Assembly (NCBI GenBank): GCA_024235755.1
Contig: JACKLV010000028.1
Coordinates: 1-6,628, forward strand
DNA: 6,628 nt
Reading direction: 5' to 3'
DNA from: Burkholderiales bacterium
GTDB taxonomy: Bacteria; Pseudomonadota; Gammaproteobacteria; Burkholderiales; Nitrosomonadaceae
Below are positions 1-4,523 of this stretch, piece after piece; position 1 is the stretch's first letter; each line of letters begins with the position of its first letter. Below the pieces are notes generated by a model. It was not told the origin of the DNA and did not search any database. It saw nothing but the letters and a program-made list of their open reading frames with translations. Position numbers and translations under genes: made by a program.

Positions 1-55
1 TGTACAGAATCACCGAAGTATCCAGCACAAATATTTTCTTTTGACTGCGCGGCAT
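1..55 (-). CDS. PIN-domain protein, probably PIN-PhoH family (5' end only)
   Basis: Only the first 18 codons lie in the window; the gene continues beyond position 1. The minus-strand translation from the ATG at 55-53 is MPRSQKKIFVLDTSVILY. The KIFVLDTSVIL stretch is the first beta-strand of a PIN nuclease domain, with the metal-binding Asp in LDTS. This particular form (basic start, then KIFVLDTxVxL) is typical of the N-terminus of PIN-PhoH (YlaK-type) proteins, which carry a PIN domain followed by a PhoH-type ATPase and are linked to RNA metabolism. A plausible ribosome binding site, AGGTGA, lies about 8 bases upstream on the minus strand. A stand-alone PIN toxin is the main alternative, because the ATPase part is not visible. 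The PIN call is fairly safe; the PhoH extension is inferred from N-terminal similarity alone. Confidence 0.65.
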   Translation of the reverse strand, partial: MPRSQKKIFVLDTSVILY

Positions 56-225
56 GAATAGGGTCACCTGGTCATCATTAGGATATAACGATACTAGAAT
101 TTAATTGTTACAGAACCATGAAAAAATGAGTGAGTGCATATTCGGATAGCGACGCCGTTTGATGGCGTTGGTGTAAAATTTGACCGTGGAAAGCAGACGC
201 GGTTCGTTTCGAACGTATAACTTAG
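56..225. other. Non-coding stretch upstream of the PIN gene
   Basis: I see no credible gene here; the ATGs on the plus strand open only very short frames. Two small inverted repeats are present: ACGCC/GGCGT at 152-156 and 164-168, and GTTCG/CGAAC at 202-206 and 210-214 with a three-base loop. Neither is followed by a T-run, so they are not convincing terminators. The promoter of the leftward PIN gene should lie here, but I cannot place it. Confidence 0.4.
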
Positions 226-366
226 GAGCGTCAATCAAGTCAATGCATACACCTGTTTGTGAACGACGGGGAGCATCCGGCGCTGGTCTTCGAACAGCGC
301 GGAGACAACCGTGATATTCTGCACGAGAACTTTTATCAGCGTCTGCTGAAGGAGGCTAAACGATGA
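226..366 (+). pseudogene. 3' remnant of an unrecognised gene
   Basis: After a TAG at 223-225, this frame is open to a TGA at 364-366. It reads like real protein: CIHLFVNDGEHPALVFEQ, then RGDNRDILHENFYQRLLKEAK and a final R. There is no ATG start; the first possible initiator is a GTG at 259, which would give only about 35 residues. The stop overlaps the start of the next gene (ATGA at 363-366), the usual sign of translational coupling, so the two were probably a small two-gene unit. The missing 5' part and the in-frame stop just upstream suggest that the gene has decayed or been truncated. I do not recognise the family. A short functional peptide starting at GTG 259 is possible but less likely. 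Confidence 0.45.
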
Positions 367-554
367 ACGTTAAACTAAAAACGACGCCATCCCCGGAAGG
401 ACTAAAGCAGCTGGAAATACTCCGTCAGACTGTCGGCAAGACGCTGAAGAAAAAGCGGCGTCTGGGCCAATACGCCGTGACATGGCAGGACGGCAAACCG
501 GTCGTCAGAGGCGAGGATGCGCCGGATATGGATGAAAACTTGTTAAACGATTAG
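363..554 (+). CDS. Small hypothetical protein (63 aa) with RLGQYAVTWQDGKP motif
   Basis: Function unknown. The protein is short, basic in its first half (a KTLKKKRRLGQYAV stretch near residues 27-40) and acidic at its C-terminus (GEDAPDMDENLLND). The predicted shape is one or two helices followed by a beta-hairpin around QYAVTWQDGKPVV. Small proteins with a KRRLGQYAVxWxDGK core look familiar as uncharacterised ORFs of proteobacteria, but I cannot attach a role. The ATG at 363 overlaps the stop of the upstream remnant by four bases. An AAGGAGG-like sequence at about 349-355 (tgaaggagg) gives a strong ribosome binding site 7-8 bases before it, which supports this start. The gene appears richer in GC than the surrounding non-coding DNA. 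With its partner apparently broken, it may be a relic of a two-gene accessory unit such as a toxin-antitoxin pair; that is speculation. Confidence 0.6.
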   Translation: MNVKLKTTPSPEGLKQLEILRQTVGKTLKKKRRLGQYAVTWQDGKPVVRGEDAPDMDENLLND

Positions 555-592
555 GCGTATCTTTAAAAATACCTGTTTCGTTACAGTACGCC
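554..592 (+). terminator. Possible hairpin after the 63-aa gene
   Basis: GGCGTA (554-559) pairs with TACGCC (587-592), with an inner CTGT/ACAG stem (573-576 and 583-586). It begins at the last base of the stop codon, but only a weak GTTGTTT follows. This is a candidate terminator at low confidence. Confidence 0.25.
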
Positions 593-621
593 GTTGTTTC
601 CAAAAAAAATCCTAACATATC

Positions 622-659
622 AACCAATCCAGACTTTTCAATGCGTATGGTTGGTTTTT
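622..659. terminator. Candidate bidirectional terminator between convergent genes
   Basis: AACCAA-T-CC (622-630) pairs with GGTTGGTT (649-656), one base bulged, with an 18-base loop. Five Ts (655-659) overlap and follow the stem on the plus strand, so it could stop transcription from the 63-aa gene. On the minus strand it straddles the protease stop codon and is followed about 12 bases later by a run of eight Ts (complement of 602-609). Its position between convergent genes fits, but the long loop makes it weak. Confidence 0.3.
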
Positions 660-1930
660 ACCGCGATCGACTTGTTGGAATGCGTGTTGAATAATTGATA
701 AAACTTAGGTTCATTTGCTTGGACCAACAGTTTGTAGAGATCCTGGTTGGTCAGTCCACGTTCAAGTTGTAGCAGTAACGCGGCAAGGCCGGTAACATGA
801 GCGGTGGCCATTGAATTGCCGGAAATGAAGTCGTAAGCGCCGTTGGGCAGCGTAGTAAGGATCTGTTCTCCGGGAGCCGGAACAGTCTGTGTCCGGGTTT
901 TATGGGATGTGCGCAGCATGTGAGTGTGGCTTTGCACGCCGATGACACCCGGTTGTTGTGCCGGGAAGCCGGATTTGTTATCTTGCCGGTCGGCTTGAGA
1001 GGCGATGATAATGATGCCCTGTTGAATGGCTTTCTCAATCAGTCTGGCCAGAAGGGGATCGTGAGGCCCGGTTAAGCTTAAATTGATTACGTTTACATTC
1101 ATGTCTATGGCGGTGTTAAGCGCCAACGCCAAAGTAAAGCTGTTGCAGACTGCGTCGAGGCTGCCTTCGGATATTTCCCAACAAGCTTTCATGGCAACGA
1201 TACGGCTGTCAGGCGCCAGGCCCACGATGCCCTGTCCATTGTTTGCTTTGGCGGCAATGATGCCGGCAATTGCCGTGCCATGCCCGTCACTGAAAAAATC
1301 AGCGGATTGATGGGTAACAAAATCCTTGATGACGTTAATCTGGCCTTCCAAATCCGGATGTTTTACGTCCACGCCGGTATCTATAATTGCGATTGTTACA
1401 TTTTTACCCGTTGCCTGGCTGTGTATTTTTCCCAGATTGAACGGATGAATGCTTGATTGCAGCCGGTAATAAGGGTCGCTGTATTCTTCAGCCAGTACTT
1501 TAAACGTAGACATCAGCTGAACATTGTCGATACGATTGTCCTTGGATAATGCGGTGACGATTTCAGCGATTGACTGGTTTTCACTGACCAGATAGACAAC
1601 ACAGTGTTCGCCGATTTCACTGATCGACCATTGTGTAAGCATCGTTAATTTGTAATCCGATTCTATATTGGCGGCAATTCTTTCGCTCCAGGATGAACTG
1701 CCATACTCGCCCCTTTTGCGATAGGCATGATTGAATTGGCCGATAGGAATGCGATTGATGTGGTTGTCGGAATAGGTGACCAGAATAATACGGCCAGCAT
1801 AGTTAATATCGAATAACAATGGATCGATTACCAAATCCTGATTGGCGCTGGCCGGCAATACAGCAGTGCCCAGAGTTACAAACAGTAACGCAATCAATAA
1901 CAGCAATTTTTTCAAATAAGCGATTAACAT
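638..1930 (-). CDS. Secreted subtilisin-like serine protease (peptidase S8)
   Basis: A 430-residue exported S8 protease. The chosen ATG at 1930 gives a classic signal peptide (LKKLLLLIALLFVTLGTAVL, cleavage after PASA near residue 29) and sits 7 bases after the anti-sigma stop. An upstream ATG at 2047 would bury the signal peptide and overlap that gene. Residues 30-150 form a propeptide region with an I9-like pattern. The catalytic domain runs from about 165 to 390: Asp184 in IAIIDTGVDVKHPDL, His217 in SDGHGTAIAGI and Ser373 in ISGNSMATAHV. In an ungapped match to subtilisin (GVVVVAAAGN against GIIIIASQAD), the oxyanion Asn becomes Asp314, and the usual Pro of SMATPHV is Ala. No membrane anchor is visible at the C-terminus. 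It is the last gene of the sigma/anti-sigma operon. It probably acts in the periplasm or outside the cell; its substrate is unknown, with the anti-sigma factor a candidate. The family call is secure. Confidence 0.93.
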   Translation of the reverse strand: MLIAYLKKLLLLIALLFVTLGTAVLPASANQDLVIDPLLFDINYAGRIILVTYSDNHINRIPIGQFNHAYRKRGEYGSSSWSERIAANIESDYKLTMLTQWSISEIGEHCVVYLVSENQSIAEIVTALSKDNRIDNVQLMSTFKVLAEEYSDPYYRLQSSIHPFNLGKIHSQATGKNVTIAIIDTGVDVKHPDLEGQINVIKDFVTHQSADFFSDGHGTAIAGIIAAKANNGQGIVGLAPDSRIVAMKACWEISEGSLDAVCNSFTLALALNTAIDMNVNVINLSLTGPHDPLLARLIEKAIQQGIIIIASQADRQDNKSGFPAQQPGVIGVQSHTHMLRTSHKTRTQTVPAPGEQILTTLPNGAYDFISGNSMATAHVTGLAALLLQLERGLTNQDLYKLLVQANEPKFYQLFNTHSNKSIAVKTNHTH

Positions 1931-1937
1931 AGCAGGC

Positions 1938-2642
1938 TCATTCGGACGAAAGTTGAACATGCGCCAGTTCGGCAAAAATGACATGCGTGTTGTTACGCAA
2001 TGCACTAATGGCATCGGTTGTTTCCATAGAATATTTTTGTTCGCCATCTATGAGAATTTCATAAACACCGTTTTTGTAGGGTCCATTAACGATGTGGCCG
2101 TAAACACCGCTTACGATAGTGTCGATTTGCGCCGCGTCCGTTTCATCTGTAAAAATCACTCGTATTAAATTGGGTTTTTTACTTTCCTGAAGCGGTGCAG
2201 ACGACTGAGCCAAAGTCCGGTATTCGTTTTCCGATAAGGTTTGTTCATGCATTGCATTGAATATAAACGTCGTTGTCACCAGCAGTACGCCAAAAGCCAG
2301 CGCGAAGCTTTTTCTTGAAAATGGAAACTGAAAGAAAAGTTTCTGAAAATTATCGAGCTTTTTGCGAAAAAGCGCTAATTGAGAAACCGGCTGCGTTTCA
2401 ATACGCTTTTTCAGTTGATTAAACGACGCGTTGGACATTTGTTGCATCAGCTCTGCCTGCTGGATATTGTCGTAGACTTGGCGTTGCTGTTTTAATTCAA
2501 TTCGGCACGTAATGCATGTTTTGATATGGCTTTCTACCCGCGCTTGTTCCGTAGCGTTCAGCGTTCGGTTGATGAACCAAGGCAAAAGACTCCATACCTC
2601 GCGATGTTCATGATTACTATTGATTTTGCTATTCACTGACAT
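1938..2642 (-). CDS. Membrane-anchored anti-sigma factor with zinc-finger (ZAS-type) domain
   Basis: A 234-residue single-pass membrane protein that should hold the neighbouring ECF sigma factor inactive. The N-terminal cytoplasmic part carries the ZAS/zf-HC2 signature, with His39-x3-Cys43-x2-Cys46 (ESHIKTCITC) and a further upstream His at 11 or 13. A transmembrane helix lies at about 112-130 (SFALAFGVLLVTTTFIF), preceded by basic residues, which places the C-terminal 100 residues in the periplasm. That part (about 158-228) begins LIRVIFTDETDAAQID and ends with ALRNNTHVIFAELA. It has the beta-alpha-beta-beta-alpha-beta look of the inhibitor I9/subtilase-propeptide fold. The start at 2642 has an AGGA site 7 bases upstream, in the 15-base gap after the sigma gene. 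The domain order fits an anti-sigma factor released by a periplasmic event. The role is well supported; the sensing mechanism is not. Confidence 0.88.
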   Translation of the reverse strand: MSVNSKINSNHEHREVWSLLPWFINRTLNATEQARVESHIKTCITCRIELKQQRQVYDNIQQAELMQQMSNASFNQLKKRIETQPVSQLALFRKKLDNFQKLFFQFPFSRKSFALAFGVLLVTTTFIFNAMHEQTLSENEYRTLAQSSAPLQESKKPNLIRVIFTDETDAAQIDTIVSGVYGHIVNGPYKNGVYEILIDGEQKYSMETTDAISALRNNTHVIFAELAHVQLSSE

Positions 2643-2657
2643 CTTTAGTTCCTGCCG

Positions 2658-3248
2658 TTAGTCTTCCTGAAGTGATTTTGCCAGAATTTTTCGAGCATGA
2701 AACATCCTGGTTTTTACGGTGTTTTCCGGGCATTGCATAATTTCGGCGATTTCATTGTAATGGAGCCCCTGAAAATAAGTCATTTCAACGACTGCACGCT
2801 GCTCAGTCGACAGCTGAGTGAATGCAACTTCCAGCCAATTACTGGTTTCTATTTGAGAAATCCACTGCGTGCTTTTATCGGGAAAATAATCCAGTTCATC
2901 ATTAAATTCAACAGATCGGTCTTCATCCGCTACCGATTTCTCAACTCTTTTAAGCGCTTTGAAGTAAGCAATGCCAAGTATCCAGGTTGATGGGCGGCAT
3001 GTCTGATCATAAGTTGAAGCTTTTTCCCAAACGACATACATGACATCATTAATAATTTCTTCGATGCCGTTCTGCGTTCGCGTAATACGAAAAATAAATT
3101 GAAACAATCGACTAAAATAAAGCTGATACAGTTGTTCGAATGCTTTTTCGTTTCCTGCGGCTGTTTCAGTAATTAACTGCTGCTCTCTCGCTCGCATCCT
3201 AGGTGAGGCATAAATACTTTCTTTATTATTTTCGGGGGATGTGGCCAT
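2658..3248 (-). CDS. ECF-type RNA polymerase sigma factor (sigma-70 family)
   Basis: A 196-residue sigma factor with only regions 2 and 4, the hallmark of the extracytoplasmic-function group. Region 2 covers about residues 36-102 (AFEQLYQLYFSRLFQFIFRI, then the -10 recognition part ending STWILGIAYFKALKR). Region 4 covers about 140-190, with the helix-turn-helix in LHYNEIAEIMQCPENTVKTR. A 35-residue N-terminal tail precedes region 2. It is the first gene of a tight operon with its anti-sigma factor (15-base gap) and an S8 protease, so it is probably released from the membrane on an envelope signal. The ATG at 3248 lacks an obvious ribosome binding site; an internal ATG (Met18) is a possible alternative start. 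Autoregulation is common in this family. The target genes are unknown, with the flanking porin and copper-protein genes as nearby candidates. Confidence 0.93.
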   Translation of the reverse strand: MATSPENNKESIYASPRMRAREQQLITETAAGNEKAFEQLYQLYFSRLFQFIFRITRTQNGIEEIINDVMYVVWEKASTYDQTCRPSTWILGIAYFKALKRVEKSVADEDRSVEFNDELDYFPDKSTQWISQIETSNWLEVAFTQLSTEQRAVVEMTYFQGLHYNEIAEIMQCPENTVKTRMFHARKILAKSLQED

Positions 3249-3338
3249 GATTCATTTTCACAGAGATGCTGTCTCTATAGTTTCACTTACCCGTTAATCC
3301 CGTGGCGTAATTAAATAGTTCAATGCGTAACAAAAAAA
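3249..3338 (-). promoter_or_regulatory. Probable leader/promoter region of the sigma operon
   Basis: The 90-base gap between the porin stop and the sigma start has no clear factor-independent terminator, although a T7 run (3331-3337) follows the porin stop. On the minus strand TTGAACT (3323-3317) is followed after 16 bases by GGATTAACGGG (3300-3290), a possible promoter. A small inverted repeat AGAGA/TCTCT (3262-3266 and 3272-3276) lies nearer the start codon. None of these matches a well-known ECF consensus exactly, so read-through from the porin gene cannot be excluded. Confidence 0.3.
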
Positions 3339-4073
3339 TTAGATTCCAAAAGTGATCGAGAACAGTATTCGATTACCGACCGCATCGGGTTCGAATTGCC
3401 AATCCAAGGGTTTGAGTTCTTTTGACGCAGTGTGAGTAGAACCGTAGTAACGTAAATCGATACCTATATTGCGCGAAAAGTGCATGGTGAATCCTGAAGT
3501 CCAATAGACATAATCATAATGCAGATTCTTTTTTTGTTTGTTGTAACCAAAAGTACTCGAAAATTCGATGGAATCGGTAATGGGATATCGTCCGGTCATT
3601 TCATAGCTGAATGACATATGTTTTTGATTATAGCCGTTTTCAGAAAAGGCGAGGCCCAATGTCAGCAAATCGCGAAAGTGCGTCACGAAATAAAATTCGT
3701 TGTAATCAGCCTGCCTGCCAAAAATGTTCCCATTATAAATATACCGATTCCATTCGACATTAAATCGCCAATCTCTGGCTATTCGATATGCGTAACCAAC
3801 GTAAGGTCTAAATTCCAGTTTTGAGCGATTTTCGAAGCTATGATCGGCGAAGTTAACTGAGGATAAAAAAGATCCTAGATAAAATCCGGTTTTGAATTCG
3901 TAATCAATATTGGCTTGAATGGATGGTTTTTTATCGCTTTTAGAATAGCCGCGCCAGAAATAATCGGTTGTTCCCGTCAAGCTTGCATTTAATTCGGCAT
4001 GGCAGATGGCTGTGCTGAAAGAAAGTAGTAAAAATAATAGTAGCGATGCCAGATTGTTAAAGGGCTTTTCCAT
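3339..4073 (-). CDS. TorF-family putative outer-membrane porin (Gcw_chp domain)
   Basis: A 244-residue outer-membrane beta-barrel candidate. Residues 1-26 form a signal peptide (hydrophobic core LASLLLFLLLSFSTAIC, cleavage after CHA). The mature protein opens with the family signature: LNASLTGTTDYFWRGYS, then PSIQANIDYEF and TGFYLGSFLSSVNF. It continues with alternating aromatic/polar strands such as EFRPYVGYAYRI and YEMTGRYPI, and finishes with a final strand, ILFSITFGI. The pattern matches the Gcw_chp (TIGR02001) group, now named TorF family putative porin, and the length is typical. No transport substrate is established for this member. The start is the only early ATG, but no Shine-Dalgarno sequence is visible before it. 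It is co-directional with the sigma operon 90 bases downstream and may belong to its regulon or transcript. The family call is confident; the function is not. Confidence 0.85.
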   Translation of the reverse strand: MEKPFNNLASLLLFLLLSFSTAICHAELNASLTGTTDYFWRGYSKSDKKPSIQANIDYEFKTGFYLGSFLSSVNFADHSFENRSKLEFRPYVGYAYRIARDWRFNVEWNRYIYNGNIFGRQADYNEFYFVTHFRDLLTLGLAFSENGYNQKHMSFSYEMTGRYPITDSIEFSSTFGYNKQKKNLHYDYVYWTSGFTMHFSRNIGIDLRYYGSTHTASKELKPLDWQFEPDAVGNRILFSITFGI

Positions 4074-4523
4074 TTAGTAAGGATATCGAACGGCAGGTAA
4101 AACAACAAGCGGATAACGCCTTGTTTGAATTGATGCTGAGTAATCATATGTATGTAAAAAATATTTTTATTAAATAACGATTTGGGTTGCATGAATTAAC
4201 GTTGCCACAATGAAAAAACGAAAAAGGACTACTGCATAGTTGAACTTTTTTGCGGATTAACAGGATATACCGTGTGTTAAGAGCACACGTGTGTATTAGA
4301 GTATTTGTAAAATAAAAATATCGCATCATTTTGTAATTGGAAACTTGGGTCAATTTTTCAATTGATTGCTTTAACTTATTATCAAAAATTCAATTATTGG
4401 ATTCAATGATGCGCTCATTAAATTACTGTCTGTAAATTGAAGTAATTGAGAACTTATCGGTTACAAATTAATTGGGCCGTTTTAGTGCTTTTGCCGGTCT
4501 GGTTTTTAAATAAGGGAAACGAT
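4074..4523. other. AT-rich divergent intergenic region
   Basis: About 450 bases without a credible gene separate the leftward porin gene from the rightward copper-propeller gene. Both promoters should lie here. Elements seen: a CGTGTG/CACACG palindrome cluster (4271-4293); TTGAACT (4240-4246) with GATATA 18 bases after TTGAAC, a possible plus-strand promoter; the palindrome TCAATTGA (4358-4365); two ATTCAAT copies 13 bases apart in phase (4388-4394 and 4401-4407); and TTGAAG (4437-4442) with TACAAA 19 bases on, a weak promoter nearer the gene. A nine-codon frame at 4210 (MKKRKRTTA) has no support as a leader peptide. Confidence 0.45.
4271..4293. promoter_or_regulatory. CGTGTG/CACACG palindrome cluster, candidate operator
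   Basis: CGTGTG (4271-4276), seven bases, then CACACG (4284-4289) form an inverted repeat, and CACACGTGTG (4284-4293) is itself a perfect 10-bp palindrome. Three half-sites are thus stacked in 23 bases. The arrangement suggests binding by a dimeric regulator. The spacing does not fit the CRP consensus (TGTGA-N6-TCACA). It lies just after a possible promoter (TTGAAC...GATATA), where a repressor site would be expected. Confidence 0.35.

Noticed and set aside
1931..2047. Longer protease reading frame starting at ATG 2047
   Set aside because: It would overlap the anti-sigma gene by over 100 bases and place a non-signal stretch ahead of a perfect signal peptide; the ATG at 1930 fits better.
4210..4239. 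Nine-codon frame MKKRKRTTA as a leader peptide
   Set aside because: No ribosome binding site or attenuator structure, and it is 285 bases from the next gene.
4271..4293. CRP binding site
   Set aside because: Half-sites are TGTG-N7-CACA rather than TGTGA-N6-TCACA, so the spacing and flanking bases are wrong for CRP.
3989..4353. Two overlapping minus-strand frames upstream of the porin
   Set aside because: Low-complexity, AT-driven translations without domain features or start signals; they overlap the porin start and the regulatory region.
4446..4523. Longer N-terminus of the copper-propeller protein from a TTG at 4446
   Set aside because: It adds 26 residues before a clean signal peptide, whereas the ATG at 4524 has its own AAGGGA ribosome binding site.
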